Positions 35,802 through 44,867 of a stretch of 64,000 bases of DNA are shown one piece after another. The stretch is taken from contig NZ_JXXV01000005.1 in NCBI RefSeq assembly GCF_000967545.1, positions 91,851 through 155,850 on the forward strand, given 5' to 3'. Every line of letters starts with the position of its first letter. The stretch's first letter is position 1. The stretch is from Vibrio galatheae. Its GTDB lineage: Bacteria > Pseudomonadota > Gammaproteobacteria > Enterobacterales > Vibrionaceae. The translations under genes and the position numbers were made by a program. The notes below the pieces were generated by a model. It was given only the letters and a program-made list of their open reading frames with translations. It ran no database searches and was not told where the DNA came from.

Positions 35802-36671
35802 ATGCAAGTTAGCCCAACTATTACCCGTTTTTGCCACAACACTTGGCAACTCGAAGCCAATATTCAGCTAATACAATTAGGTGAATTACATCTTTACGTT
35901 GTTACCGATTCGACTCCTTTTCACCCAGTGAGCCATATTTGGCCTGACCATCCCGCAGACAAAGGTACACTTAACCAGCATCAGGTCGTTGACTGCCAAG
36001 TAGGCGCAGTGGATCTCGCCAGCGGCGAGCTTTATGTAGGTAAAGATATTCCTGTAAAACGCGATCAACAAGGCTGGGCGTTTGTCGTGGTGCACTGTTT
36101 AGATATCAGTTGCCATGACTTGATGGTTGGCCAGAGTGTCACATTGGCTGTTGATGAGCAATATCAACGCTCGCTCAGTCGTGGACATAGTGCCGGGCAT
36201 TTGTCTTACCTTGCTTTAAATAAAGTGCTGACTGAACAGGGGTACTGGCGTAAAGATGCGGACAGAAAAGATCCGCACGGTAACTATGACTTCAATAGCT
36301 ACGCTCAGGTGACCAGCTTCGTCACCCCCGATAAATGCCTAGATACCTATCGATTGGGAAAAACGCTGCGCAAGAGAGGCCTCAATAGCGCAGATATGCT
36401 CACTGACTTAGCTGCGATTGAACATGCAGTTAATCGACAATTGATCCAATGGTTAACACTCCATTCTGACGTCACAATGGAGTGTCATGGCGAGACATTA
36501 ACTGACTCACGCTATTGGCAATGTGATTTAAAAGAAGCCGCAAACGCAGTGATTCCGTGTGGTGGCACTCATATCAATTCGCTAACTGAGTATCATGCTA
36601 TTGAGGTCATTTTATGCGCCATTGATGAACAAATAATTGAAATGCACACCCATGTTAAATCGTCAAACTAG
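35802..36671 (+). CDS. AlaX-like aminoacyl-tRNA editing protein
   Basis: A 289-residue soluble protein with both zinc motifs of the alanyl/threonyl-tRNA editing fold: HSAGH (His129, His133) and CGGTH (Cys253, His257). Proteins with this SAD-type domain hydrolyse mischarged tRNAs, typically Ser-tRNA(Ala). It lacks the AlaRS catalytic domain, so it is a free-standing AlaX-type editor. The gap between the two motifs is wide (120 residues), and the N-terminal 120 residues look like the beta-barrel region of AlaX. Of three consecutive ATGs I use the third (35802), seven bases after AGGA. The gene stands alone between two terminator- or repeat-rich gaps. The exact tRNA substrate is unknown. Confidence 0.75.
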   Translation: MQVSPTITRFCHNTWQLEANIQLIQLGELHLYVVTDSTPFHPVSHIWPDHPADKGTLNQHQVVDCQVGAVDLASGELYVGKDIPVKRDQQGWAFVVVHCLDISCHDLMVGQSVTLAVDEQYQRSLSRGHSAGHLSYLALNKVLTEQGYWRKDADRKDPHGNYDFNSYAQVTSFVTPDKCLDTYRLGKTLRKRGLNSADMLTDLAAIEHAVNRQLIQWLTLHSDVTMECHGETLTDSRYWQCDLKEAANAVIPCGGTHINSLTEYHAIEVILCAIDEQIIEMHTHVKSSN

Positions 36672-36707
36672 ATTCTGATCTTTTTATTAAATTCTGAATT
36701 ATTGGTT

Positions 36708-36750
36708 ATTTCAATTTAAGTTAGATTATTAATCTGTCTTAAATTGAAAT
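36708..36750. repeat. Perfect 13-bp inverted repeat enclosing a second palindrome
   Basis: ATTTCAATTTAAG (36708-36720) and CTTAAATTGAAAT (36738-36750) are perfect complements. The space between is almost filled by AGATTA-T-TAATCT, so nearly the whole 43 bases fold back on themselves. It is 36 bp after the stop of the AlaX-like gene, and no T run follows on either strand. Confidence 0.7.
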
Positions 36751-36813
36751 GCAGTATATGTAACTTATGCTTTCGGTGTGTGGTTATATAAATGTTCTTT
36801 TAACGGCAGATCG

Positions 36814-36843
36814 CTGATCACATCGGCTTTTGCCGACGATCAG
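36814..36843. repeat. Hairpin CTGATC...TCGGC-TTTT-GCCGA...GATCAG
   Basis: Two stacked stems: CTGATC with GATCAG outside and TCGGC with GCCGA inside, around a TTTT loop, with a small asymmetric bulge between. It is the most GC-rich part of the gap and would fold stably as RNA. Confidence 0.6.
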
Positions 36844-36854
36844 GATAGGATCTT

Positions 36855-36925
36855 TATTATCTTAACTTTGTTTGTCATGAAAAACAGTGACCCTCTATCC
36901 ACATTGAGCTCAGATTAAGATAATA
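36855..36925. repeat. Widely spaced 11-bp perfect inverted repeat
   Basis: TATTATCTTAA (36855-36865) and TTAAGATAATA (36915-36925) are perfect complements 49 bp apart. The spacing suits a pair of protein sites better than a simple hairpin. Confidence 0.55.
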
Positions 36926-37034
36926 GCCACGCAATAAATGGAAGCAGGATCACTTCGCTTGTTATGATGGAGATCATGGTAAGTTATTTCTAGAATATTA
37001 GAGTTAACTCATGTAGAAAATGTTGAGTGTGTCT

Positions 37035-37256
37035 ATGAACGAAAATATCTGCCCGGTTTGCGAAGAAGAACTGGAATGGACAGGAAAATACCATTGTTCG
37101 GCGTGTGATGAGAATTACATTAAAGTGGGTTTTTGTCCTGACTGTGATGCTGAGTTGGAAAAACTGCAAGCTTGCGGAGCGGCCAACTATTTCTGTAATA
37201 GTTGCAATGAACTAAAATCTAAGTCGCGTATTCGCTTCGAATTTCAGCCAGAGTAA
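37035..37256 (+). CDS. yfgJ: Zinc-ribbon protein YfgJ
   Basis: A 73-residue protein with four CxxC-type knuckles: CPVC, CSAC, CPDC and CNSC. The stretch CPDCDAELEKLQACGAANYFC is closely parallel to E. coli YfgJ. Such rubredoxin-like zinc ribbons bind one or two zinc ions; the function of YfgJ is not known. The same neighbourhood (der, yfgJ, xseA) is found in E. coli, which supports the call. I use the ATG at 37035, because the cysteine motif then starts at residue 6 as in the E. coli protein. A start at 37020 would add five residues. Confidence 0.85.
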   Translation: MNENICPVCEEELEWTGKYHCSACDENYIKVGFCPDCDAELEKLQACGAANYFCNSCNELKSKSRIRFEFQPE

Positions 37257-37263
37257 AGCTAGG

Positions 37264-38595
37264 CTAAATCACCGTAGAGCGAACTTCGCCGTCAGATAAA
37301 CGGGTGACTAAAGTGTCGCCTGTTTTTATTTGTTCGGTTTGAGTGACAACATGACCTTGCGCTGTCTGCGTGATGGAGTAACCCCTCTTCAGCGTTGCCA
37401 GCGGGCTCACGGTATCAAGTTTTTCCGCACCAATAGCTAACTGGTGGCGTGCGTTAAGAAGTTTCCTATCCATTGCATCAAGTAACTTCTGCTCTAGCCT
37501 TTGCATACGGGTCCGTTGCTCAGCAAACTGTTTAACTGGCGACTGGAGTTGGATCTTGTACTGCTGGCGTTCAATCTTTTGCCCGCGGAGGGCAATAAAT
37601 TGACTCATGGCTCGATTCAGTCTTGATTCTAAATCATCAAGTTGCTGACTCTGGCGCTGAAGCTGATAGCTAGGGTGGTGACGTTCAATACGATGCAGTA
37701 AAGATACGCTGTGACTTTTCTGCTCGGCTAGGTAGTAACGCATAGCACTAGCCAGTTTATGTTGTCGAGCGATGAGAGCTTGCTCTTTATGACTATTGTC
37801 ACGACTGACAAGTTCAGCTGCCGCTGATGGCGTGGGCGCGCGCATATCTGCGACAAAGTCAGCAATAGTGACATCCACTTCATGACCCACAGCGCTAATA
37901 ATTGGGATCTGACTTGCCGCTATAGTACGGGCCAATATTTCGTTATTGAAACACCACAGATCTTCTAGTGAGCCACCGCCTCGACCGACAATTAACACAT
38001 CACACTCATTACGACTATTCGCGCAGCCGATCGCTTGGGCAATCTGTATTGCGGCGCCTTCACCTTGAACCATAGTCGGGTAGATAACCACAGGAAGAGA
38101 AGGATCACGACGCTTCAGAACATCAAGAATATCGAACAGTGCCGCGCCAGTTTTAGAGGTGATAATACCGACGCATTTAGGATGCTCAGGCAGCGGTTTT
38201 TTATCGCTTTGGGAAAACAGTCCTTCACCAGCCAGCTTCATTTTCAGCTCGTCGAATTGTTGCTGCAACCGGCCATCTCCCTCTGGCTGCATGCTCTCAA
38301 TGATCAGTTGATAATCACCACGAGGTTCATAGAGCGACAAACGGGCTTTGACTAACACTTGGTTGCCGTTTTGTGGCTTGAAAGTCACTCGGCGATTATT
38401 GCCACGGAACATGGCACATTTTACTTGCGCACGGGAATCTTTAAGAGTGAGGTACCAGTGTCCAGAAACCGGAGCGGAGAAATTGGAGATCTCGCCAATT
38501 AACCAAACAATGCCCATTTCATTTTCGAGTAACAGACGTACTTCAGCATTAAGACGAGAAACGGTGAAGATGTTTTGATTGGTCAGAGAAGACAC
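37264..38595 (-). CDS. xseA: Exodeoxyribonuclease VII large subunit
   Basis: A 443-residue XseA (E. coli 456), the catalytic subunit of ExoVII, which degrades single-stranded DNA. The N-terminal OB fold (about 5-100) contains VSRLNAEVRLLLENEMGIVW and GHWYLTLKDSRAQVKC. The catalytic domain has VGIITSKTGAALFDIL and GRGGGSLEDLWCFN, with coiled-coil helices behind (about 260-390). The start is GTG at 38595 (MSSLTNQNIFTVSRLN), with GGA upstream. The frame continues to 38649 with hydrophobic residues that are not in the family. It ends 8 bases from the convergent yfgJ and is divergent from guaB. Confidence 0.95.
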   Translation of the reverse strand: MSSLTNQNIFTVSRLNAEVRLLLENEMGIVWLIGEISNFSAPVSGHWYLTLKDSRAQVKCAMFRGNNRRVTFKPQNGNQVLVKARLSLYEPRGDYQLIIESMQPEGDGRLQQQFDELKMKLAGEGLFSQSDKKPLPEHPKCVGIITSKTGAALFDILDVLKRRDPSLPVVIYPTMVQGEGAAIQIAQAIGCANSRNECDVLIVGRGGGSLEDLWCFNNEILARTIAASQIPIISAVGHEVDVTIADFVADMRAPTPSAAAELVSRDNSHKEQALIARQHKLASAMRYYLAEQKSHSVSLLHRIERHHPSYQLQRQSQQLDDLESRLNRAMSQFIALRGQKIERQQYKIQLQSPVKQFAEQRTRMQRLEQKLLDAMDRKLLNARHQLAIGAEKLDTVSPLATLKRGYSITQTAQGHVVTQTEQIKTGDTLVTRLSDGEVRSTVI

Positions 38596-38684
38596 TGCTA
38601 ATTCCGGAGACGTGAGTATGGAAATTAGCGGCAATATAATACATATCAAGGGGGTAAATGCAACAAAAAAGTTAAAAAATTTGT

Positions 38685-38712
38685 GGTCAAGCGATTGCGT
38701 TGACCGTATAAT
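38685..38712 (+). promoter_or_regulatory. guaB promoter with overlapping palindrome (PurR-like)
   Basis: A perfect -10 box TATAAT lies at 38707-38712, and the following GC-rich CCCTCCGC is a growth-rate discriminator type. GGTCAA-N9-TTGACC, a perfect six-base inverted repeat, occupies 38685-38705 directly before it. Its minus strand ACGCAATCGCTTGACC matches the PurR consensus at 11 of 16 positions. No good -35 at 17 bp is visible. Confidence 0.5.
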
Positions 38713-38827
38713 CCCTCCGCAATATCTAATCCAAATGTAATTGGTTAGCTAAAACCATTTACCCTCATTATGCGAAACGATGAGATTGGATTGTTCTTTT
38801 TACTCCTCTAATTGTGAGATATTGCAA

Positions 38828-40291
38828 ATGCTAAGAATTGCCAAAGAAGCGCTGACATTCGACGACGTACTGCTTGTGCCAGCACACTCCACCGTTCTCC
38901 CAAACACAGCTGATCTTCGCACTCAGCTTACCAAGAACATCACCCTAAACATCCCAATGATTTCGGCGTCTATGGACACCGTCACTGAAGCTCGTCTAGC
39001 GATTGCGCTAGCGCAAGAGGGTGGCATTGGCTTTATCCACAAAAACATGTCGATTGAGCAGCAAGCAGAAATGGTTCATCAGGTTAAAATTTACGAAGCT
39101 GGCGTGGTTTCACACCCAGTGACTGTGAATCCTGATGCCACGATCGCCGATGTCGTCGCATTGACGAAAAAGCACGGCTTTGCTGGTTTCCCTGTTGTTA
39201 CCAAAAACAACGAGTTGGTTGGTATTATCACTGGGCGTGATGTCCGCTTTGTTACTGATCTTTCAAAGAAAGTTGATGCAGTCATGACTCCAAAAGAGCG
39301 TCTGGCCGCGGTCAAAGAAGGGGCAACACGCGAAGAAGTTCAAGAGAAAATGCACAGCGCTCGCGTTGAAAAAGTACTGGTTGTGAATGACGAGTTCCAA
39401 CTTACCGGTATGATCACCGCCAAAGACTTCCACAAAGCAGAACGTAAACCAAATGCGTGTAAAGATGCTCAAGGTCGTTTACGTGTTGGTGCTGCAGTTG
39501 GTGCTGGTGCTGGCAACGAAGAGCGTGTTAAAGCGCTAGTTGAAGCAGGTGTTGACGTGCTACTTATCGACTCTTCACACGGCCACTCTGAAGGTGTGCT
39601 TAACCGCATTCGTGAAACGCGCGCTGCTTATCCAGATCTAGACATCATTGGTGGTAACGTCGCAACAGGTGCTGGTGCTAAAGCACTTATTGAAGCAGGC
39701 GTTAGCGCTGTAAAAGTTGGTATCGGCCCAGGTTCAATCTGTACCACTCGTATCGTAACGGGTGTTGGTGTTCCTCAAGTAACCGCTATTGCAGATGCCG
39801 CTGAAGTGGCGAATTCATACGGCATTCCGGTTATCGCTGACGGTGGTATCCGTTTTTCTGGTGATATCTGTAAAGCTATCGTGGCTGGTGCATCTTGTGT
39901 CATGGTTGGCTCTATGTTCGCGGGTACTGAAGAAGCACCTGGCGAAGTCATTCTATACAATGGCCGCTCTTACAAAGCTTACCGCGGAATGGGCTCTCTA
40001 GGCGCTATGTCTCAGGGTTCATCAGACCGCTATTTCCAATCTGACAACGCAGCAGACAAGCTAGTACCTGAAGGTATCGAAGGTCGTATCGCTTACAAAG
40101 GTCGTCTAAAAGAAATCGTTCATCAACAGATGGGTGGCTTGCGTTCAAGCATGGGTCTTACTGGCAGTGCAACAATTGAAGATATGCGTACTAAAGCTGA
40201 ATTTGTGCGTATTTCTGGCGCTGGCATGAAAGAGTCTCATGTACATGACGTTCAAATTACCAAGGAAGCACCAAACTATCGTTTAGGTTAA
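38828..40291 (+). CDS. guaB: Inosine-5'-monophosphate dehydrogenase
   Basis: A 487-residue IMPDH (E. coli 488). It oxidises IMP to XMP with NAD+, the committed step to GMP. The TIM barrel is interrupted by two CBS domains (about 93-205: [19 protein letters not shown] and [17 protein letters not shown]), which sense nucleotides. The catalytic loop [15 protein letters not shown] has the active Cys (near 304), and the flap region contains [10 protein letters not shown] use the ATG at 38828; the 16 codons before it are untypical for the family. guaA follows 114 bp downstream. Confidence 0.98.
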   Translation: MLRIAKEALTFDDVLLVPAHSTVLPNTADLRTQLTKNITLNIPMISASMDTVTEARLAIALAQEGGIGFIHKNMSIEQQAEMVHQVKIYEAGVVSHPVTVNPDATIADVVALTKKHGFAGFPVVTKNNELVGIITGRDVRFVTDLSKKVDAVMTPKERLAAVKEGATREEVQEKMHSARVEKVLVVNDEFQLTGMITAKDFHKAERKPNACKDAQGRLRVGAAVGAGAGNEERVKALVEAGVDVLLIDSSHGHSEGVLNRIRETRAAYPDLDIIGGNVATGAGAKALIEAGVSAVKVGIGPGSICTTRIVTGVGVPQVTAIADAAEVANSYGIPVIADGGIRFSGDICKAIVAGASCVMVGSMFAGTEEAPGEVILYNGRSYKAYRGMGSLGAMSQGSSDRYFQSDNAADKLVPEGIEGRIAYKGRLKEIVHQQMGGLRSSMGLTGSATIEDMRTKAEFVRISGAGMKESHVHDVQITKEAPNYRLG

Positions 40292-40315
40292 TCGAAACTG
40301 ATTGATACAACCCTG

Positions 40316-40331
40316 ACGAAAACGTTTGCTT
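40316..40331 (+). promoter_or_regulatory. PurR box between guaB and guaA
   Basis: ACGAAAACGTTTGCTT matches the PurR consensus ACGCAAACGTTTGCGT at 14 of 16 positions with the AAACGTTT core intact. It lies 25 bp after the guaB stop and 75 bp before the guaA start. A possible promoter (TTGAAG 40337, 17 bp, TAAACT 40360) follows at once. Confidence 0.65.
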
Positions 40332-40350
40332 TTCTCTTGAAGCATTAATA

Positions 40351-40378
40351 AGAGGCGAGTAAACTCGCCTCTGTTTTA
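40351..40378 (+). terminator. Intrinsic terminator or attenuator between guaB and guaA
   Basis: AGAGGCGAG and CTCGCCTCT form nine perfect pairs around TAAA, followed by GTTTTAAT. It sits inside what is an operon in E. coli, so part of the transcripts would end before guaA. Confidence 0.75.
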
Positions 40379-40405
40379 ATAACTTAGCTTATAAGACTGC
40401 TCAAA

Positions 40406-41959
40406 ATGACTAAAAATATCCATGACCAACGAATTCTGATCTTAGACTTCGGTTCTCAGTACACTCAACTTGTTGCTCGCCGCGTCCGTGAAATCGGCGT
40501 TTACTGTGAACTTTGGAGCTGGGATGTAGAAGAATCGGATATTCGTGAATTCAATCCCGACGGCATCATTCTATCCGGTGGCCCTGAAAGTGTCACCGAA
40601 GTGAACTCTCCGCGTGCACCACAATATGTATTTGACTCAGGTGTTCCTGTACTGGGCGTATGTTACGGCATGCAGACCATGGCAGAACAGCTAGGTGGTA
40701 AAGTTGCAGGTTCTACTGAACGTGAGTTTGGCTATGCGCAAGTAAAAGTGTCTGGCGAATCTTCAATCTTTAAAGATCTTGAGGCGACTCAGGATGTTTG
40801 GATGAGTCACGGTGACAAAGTTGTTGAGATTCCACAAGGCTTTGAAAAAGTTGGTGAAACTGACACTTGTCCTTATGCGGCAATGGCGAATGAAGAGAAA
40901 AAATATTTCGGTGTTCAGTTCCACCCAGAAGTGACGCATACAAAGCAAGGCCTGCAAATGCTAGAGAATTTTGTTCTTGGCGTATGTGGTTGTGAGCGTT
41001 TGTGGACATCAGAATCGATCATCGAAGATGCAGTGGCGCGTATTAAAGAACAAGTGGGCGATGATGAAGTTATTCTTGGCCTATCTGGTGGTGTAGATTC
41101 ATCTGTCGTTGCTATGTTGGTTCACCGTGCTATCGGTGACAAGCTAACGTGTGTATTTGTTGATAACGGTCTTCTTCGTCTTAACGAAGGTCAGCAAGTC
41201 ATGGATATGTTTGGCGACAAGTTCGGCCTAAACATCATTAAGGTAGATGCTGAAGAGCGTTTCCTGAAAGCACTTGAAGGCAAATCTGATCCTGAAGAGA
41301 AGCGTAAGACGATCGGTCACGTATTCGTCGACGTCTTTGATGAAGAATCGAAGAAGCTGAAAAACGCGAAATGGCTCGCTCAAGGTACCATCTACCCTGA
41401 TGTTATTGAATCTGCGGCTTCTAAGACGGGTAAAGCGCACGTGATCAAATCGCACCATAACGTTGGCGGCTTGCCAGATGATATGGAGATGGGACTCGTT
41501 GAGCCGCTACGTGAGCTGTTTAAAGACGAAGTACGTAAGATTGGTCTAGAGCTAGGCCTACCTTACAACATGCTTTACCGCCACCCGTTCCCAGGGCCTG
41601 GTCTAGGTGTTCGTGTTCTTGGTGAAATCAAGAAAGAGTACTGCGATCTATTACGTCGAGCAGATGCTATCTTCATTGAAGAACTGCACGCAGCCGATCT
41701 TTACAACAAGGTTTCTCAAGCGTTTACGGTGTTCTTGCCGGTTCGCTCTGTTGGTGTAATGGGCGATGGCCGCAAGTACGATTGGGTAGTTTCGCTACGC
41801 GCAGTTGAAACCATCGACTTTATGACCGCACATTGGGCGCACCTACCATATGACTTCCTAGGTAAGGTTTCTAACCGCATCATTAACGAAGTAGATGGTA
41901 TTTCTCGCGTGGTTTACGATATTTCTGGTAAGCCACCTGCGACGATTGAGTGGGAATAA
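40406..41959 (+). CDS. guaA: GMP synthase (glutamine-hydrolysing)
   Basis: A 517-residue GuaA (E. coli 525). It converts XMP to GMP with glutamine and ATP. The class I glutamine amidotransferase domain (about 8-195) has the nucleophile Cys86 in GVCYGMQ and the His/Glu in FHPEVTHT. The PP-loop ATP pyrophosphatase domain starts at [13 protein letters not shown] (about 226). The C-terminal dimerisation domain holds [15 protein letters not shown] and ends in IEWE as usual. A terminator and a PurR box upstream suggest expression partly independent of guaB. Confidence 0.98.
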   Translation: MTKNIHDQRILILDFGSQYTQLVARRVREIGVYCELWSWDVEESDIREFNPDGIILSGGPESVTEVNSPRAPQYVFDSGVPVLGVCYGMQTMAEQLGGKVAGSTEREFGYAQVKVSGESSIFKDLEATQDVWMSHGDKVVEIPQGFEKVGETDTCPYAAMANEEKKYFGVQFHPEVTHTKQGLQMLENFVLGVCGCERLWTSESIIEDAVARIKEQVGDDEVILGLSGGVDSSVVAMLVHRAIGDKLTCVFVDNGLLRLNEGQQVMDMFGDKFGLNIIKVDAEERFLKALEGKSDPEEKRKTIGHVFVDVFDEESKKLKNAKWLAQGTIYPDVIESAASKTGKAHVIKSHHNVGGLPDDMEMGLVEPLRELFKDEVRKIGLELGLPYNMLYRHPFPGPGLGVRVLGEIKKEYCDLLRRADAIFIEELHAADLYNKVSQAFTVFLPVRSVGVMGDGRKYDWVVSLRAVETIDFMTAHWAHLPYDFLGKVSNRIINEVDGISRVVYDISGKPPATIEWE

Positions 41960-41981
41960 TTTCCGTTTAGAATCGAACAGT

Positions 41982-42006
41982 AAGCCAGTCTTCGGACTGG
42001 CTTTTT
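41982..42006 (+). terminator. Rho-independent terminator after guaA
   Basis: AAGCCAGTC and GACTGGCTT form nine perfect pairs around the stable TTCG loop, followed by TTTC. It lies 22 bases after the stop. Confidence 0.93.
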
Positions 42007-42235
42007 CTTTATCCATCATATGCTTTACACATCGCAGCCTTTGTCGTTATCACGTAATTAATGAGTTTAGTGTTTTCTTGAATCTACTCGACACTTTTGA
42101 CTAACTCCTTGATGAAGAATTACGTTGTAAGTTGAGAGTGGCTCGCAAACTAACCTTCTTACCTCATACGAGTCGTGAAGTTCGGTTAGGAGTTAACTAG
42201 TCTTGTCGTCAGCAATTCACACAAGGACTTGTTTG

Positions 42236-43903
42236 ATGAAGAAAACACGCTATCTCGCCGCACTTGCACTCGTGTCTGCGGCATCGACATCTTGGGCTAC
42301 GATGAACATTCAGCCCGACCCTCAAAACGCTAATGGTTACATCGTTTCACGCGCGGATATTGAAGCTGCTGAAAGTGAAAAGACGGCCGATCCTATGTAC
42401 CAAATCTGGGCACAAGCACTGAGTACGGCCCCCAATACAGTCGTTGAAGCGATTGATTCTGGCTTAGTAACCAATCCAGATAACGTCAAACGTGCAGAGC
42501 GAGTCTTTCCGCAAGCCGAATGGGGCTTTCTCACCCACATGGCTGCGCCAGAATACACGTATACCCGCTTTCTACGTGCGATAGGTAAGTTTCCAGCATT
42601 CTGTGCTGAGTACACCGATGGTCGAGATTCAGATGCGATTTGTAAGCGTTCAATCGTAACCGCGTTTGCTCATTTCTCTCAGGAGACTGGTGGACATATT
42701 GCCAAGGATAATATTTCCGATAACCCATTGGCATTGGAAGAGTGGCAGCAAGCGCTTGTGCATGTTCGTGAAATGGGCTGGTCTGAAGGGCAGGAGGGTT
42801 ACACCACGGGTTGTGGTCAAAATGACTGGCAAAATAAAAAATGGCCATGCGCGACAGGGCAAGGTTATTTTGGCCGTGGTGCCAAACAACTTTCTTACCA
42901 CTTTAACTACGGCGCGTTCTCCGAAGCTATGTTTGATGGCGATGCCTCGGTGTTGCTCAATAACCCGGGCTTAGTGGCGGACTCTTGGCTTAACCTTGCG
43001 TCGGCAATCTGGTTCTTTCTCACCCCCCAAGCGCCAAAACCTGCGATGTTACATGTCATCGATAAAACATGGACACCATCACAGCGTGAAATCGATGCCG
43101 GTATTGGTTACGGTTTCGGTACCACAATTAACATCATCAACGGTGGTATTGAGTGCGGTGAACAAAATAAAGAAAAAGGTCAGCCGGTTAACCGCATTCG
43201 TTATTGGGAAGGATTGTCTGACCATTACCAGATCCCGCTTGACCCTGATGAAAAGAACACGTGTTGGCAACAAACGCCTTATGGCAGTTTAAATCTGAAT
43301 GGGGCAACTGATGTGTTGTACACCAACTGGGATGGAAACTGGAAATACTATGCTGATAGACCCGGTGGTTATTCGTTTGAGTGTGAATTGGTGGGTTTCC
43401 AAACAGCCTATTCGGCACTGGTTCCTGGTGATTACGAAAAGTGTGTGACCAATTTTTATGGCTCACATGCGGGTTGGCCGCAAGTGCGTATTGTTGACAC
43501 CTTAGAGCCAAGCGAACCAGATCAAGGTGAGGGAAGTGGATGGAGTGTAAGCAAGGTTTATAACACCGGCGATGAAGTAACGCATCAAGGCGCGACATAC
43601 AGAGCGAAGTGGTGGACACAAGGTGACGATCCAAGTTTAGGTGGGCCGTGGGAACTGCTGTCAGAAACGCCGAACGAGCCCGTTCCTGAACCAACGCCTG
43701 ATCCTGAACCTGCTCCGGAACCAGAACCGGCACCAACACCAGATCCTGATACGTTTATCGAGTGGCAACCTGGTTCAAGCCAAGTCGCTGATGGTGACAA
43801 AGTGACTTATTTGGGTAAGTGCTTTATCGCTAAAAATGGCCCCGGCGTGTGGGAATCTCCTACTCAGTCAAATTGGTTCTGGGATGAAATCTCCTGTCAG
43901 TAA
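42236..43903 (+). CDS. Secreted chitinase, GH19 with two chitin-binding modules
   Basis: A 555-residue secreted enzyme. The signal peptide is [21 protein letters not shown] with cleavage near residue 21. The GH19 domain (about 75-410) has the general acid Glu150 in [11 protein letters not shown] and the substrate-cleft motif [22 protein letters not shown]5/12-type chitin-binding module follows (about 432-475: [20 protein letters not shown]). After a Pro-Glu/Asp repeat linker (about 480-503) comes a second small module with [22 protein letters not shown]19 chitinases hydrolyse chitin with inversion, and chitin use is typical of vibrios. AAGGA lies eight bases before the ATG at 42236; the longer frame from 42203 would mask the signal peptide. 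A strong terminator follows. Confidence 0.93.
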   Translation: MKKTRYLAALALVSAASTSWATMNIQPDPQNANGYIVSRADIEAAESEKTADPMYQIWAQALSTAPNTVVEAIDSGLVTNPDNVKRAERVFPQAEWGFLTHMAAPEYTYTRFLRAIGKFPAFCAEYTDGRDSDAICKRSIVTAFAHFSQETGGHIAKDNISDNPLALEEWQQALVHVREMGWSEGQEGYTTGCGQNDWQNKKWPCATGQGYFGRGAKQLSYHFNYGAFSEAMFDGDASVLLNNPGLVADSWLNLASAIWFFLTPQAPKPAMLHVIDKTWTPSQREIDAGIGYGFGTTINIINGGIECGEQNKEKGQPVNRIRYWEGLSDHYQIPLDPDEKNTCWQQTPYGSLNLNGATDVLYTNWDGNWKYYADRPGGYSFECELVGFQTAYSALVPGDYEKCVTNFYGSHAGWPQVRIVDTLEPSEPDQGEGSGWSVSKVYNTGDEVTHQGATYRAKWWTQGDDPSLGGPWELLSETPNEPVPEPTPDPEPAPEPEPAPTPDPDTFIEWQPGSSQVADGDKVTYLGKCFIAKNGPGVWESPTQSNWFWDEISCQ

Positions 43904-43930
43904 CATTCGTTTAAACACTAAATAATGTGA

Positions 43931-43966
43931 AACAGCCCTAAGTTATTTGCTAGGGCTGTTTTTTTT
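43931..43966 (+). terminator. Rho-independent terminator after the chitinase gene
   Basis: AACAGCCCTA and TAGGGCTGTT form ten perfect pairs with a ten-base loop and a run of eight or more T. It lies 27 bases after the stop. Confidence 0.95.
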
Positions 43967-44013
43967 CTATTTAGCTATTGTGCGATGTTCATGTCATTTA
44001 GGCTGATAATTGA

Positions 44014-44049
44014 ATCAAATGCGCTCAAAGTTTTCATTTGATGTTTTTT
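44014..44049 (+). repeat. Inverted repeat ATCAAATG/CATTTGAT followed by T run
   Basis: ATCAAATG (44014-44021) and CATTTGAT (44035-44042) are perfect eight-base arms around a 13-base loop, followed by GTTTTTTG. It looks like a weak second terminator after the chitinase gene, or an operator about 100 bp before the acetate transporter start. Confidence 0.4.
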
Positions 44050-44145
44050 GCAACCTTAGATTTCGATTCCGCACGCTATCTTTTTAACTAAACATATCTA
44101 AAATCTGCGCGTAATTTTTATTAACTTTTTTTAAAGGTGCGCAAA

Positions 44146-44739
44146 ATGTCAACAAAACTGGCAAACCCTGCTCCGTTAGGTCTAATGGGTTTCGGTATGA
44201 CAACCATCCTGCTCAATATCCACAACGCAGGTTTTTTTCCTATTGACTCTATGATTTTGGCAATGGGTATTTTTTACGGTGGTCTAAGCCAAGTTCTAGT
44301 GGGCATGATGTGCTTTAAACGCGGTGATACATTCGGCACTACGGCATTTACGTCATACGGTCTATTTTGGCTGACACTGGTGGGTTTACTGGTTATGCCT
44401 TACATGGGATTACCTGCAAGTCCGGCAAACTTTATGGGCTGGTACTTAGCATTGTGGGGCGTGTTCACTGGCTTTATGTTTATTGGCTCGTTATGTTACC
44501 CAGTGGCAAAGCAAGTGGTGTTTGGTTCTTTAACTATCTTATTCTTCCTCCTAGCGGCACGTGATTTTACAGGTAGTGAGTTGATCGGCACGATTGCTGG
44601 TTTCGAAGGTATCTTCTGTGGTGCGAGCGCGATTTACTTTGCTATGGCTCAAGTGCTTAACAACGAATACGGCCGTACAATCTTACCAATCGGTGACAAG
44701 AAGTCAGCTCAAGTTAAGCTAGAGCAAGTGGCTGCTTAA
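44146..44739 (+). CDS. satP: Acetate transporter, AceTr/SatP (GPR1/FUN34/YaaH) family
   Basis: A 197-residue membrane protein with six predicted helices and the family signature NPAPLGL at residues 7-13. SatP of E. coli (188 residues) carries acetate and succinate with protons; family members form hexameric channels. AAAGGTG lies just before the ATG at 44146. The position next to chitinase fits acetate release from chitin deacetylation, but that link is inference. A terminator shared with the convergent alanine symporter gene follows. Confidence 0.88.
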   Translation: MSTKLANPAPLGLMGFGMTTILLNIHNAGFFPIDSMILAMGIFYGGLSQVLVGMMCFKRGDTFGTTAFTSYGLFWLTLVGLLVMPYMGLPASPANFMGWYLALWGVFTGFMFIGSLCYPVAKQVVFGSLTILFFLLAARDFTGSELIGTIAGFEGIFCGASAIYFAMAQVLNNEYGRTILPIGDKKSAQVKLEQVAA

Positions 44740-44802
44740 TCAAATTGAAAATTCAGCTGTCGAATCGTTTGAACTAGGGCAACTGAAAATGGGAACATAA
44801 TG

Positions 44803-44833
44803 AAAGGGGTTAGCCATTGGCTAACCCCTTTTT
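44803..44833. terminator. Bidirectional terminator between satP and the alanine symporter gene
   Basis: AAAGGGGTTAGCC and GGCTAACCCCTTT form thirteen perfect pairs around ATT. T-rich sequence follows on the plus strand, and a shorter T run on the minus strand. It serves both convergent genes. Confidence 0.88.
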
Positions 44834-44867
44834 CTTACCACTGCTTTTTATTTATAGCTTGTCGCTA

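Larger units (their letters stand above)
36672..37034. other. Repeat-rich intergenic region before yfgJ
   Basis: This 363-bp gap has no convincing gene and is AT-rich. It holds three independent inverted repeats, listed separately, within 220 bp. No T-tract terminator and no clear promoter pair are seen. A small RNA here is possible. Confidence 0.5.

Noticed and set aside
43188..43739. 183-residue minus-strand frame in the chitinase gene
   Set aside because: It is the complement of the chitinase domain and the Pro/Glu linker; the repetitive composition keeps it open by chance.
43585..43800. Gly/Ser-rich minus-strand frame resembling a repeat protein
   Set aside because: It is the reverse complement of the PEPxPDPEPAP linker of the chitinase.
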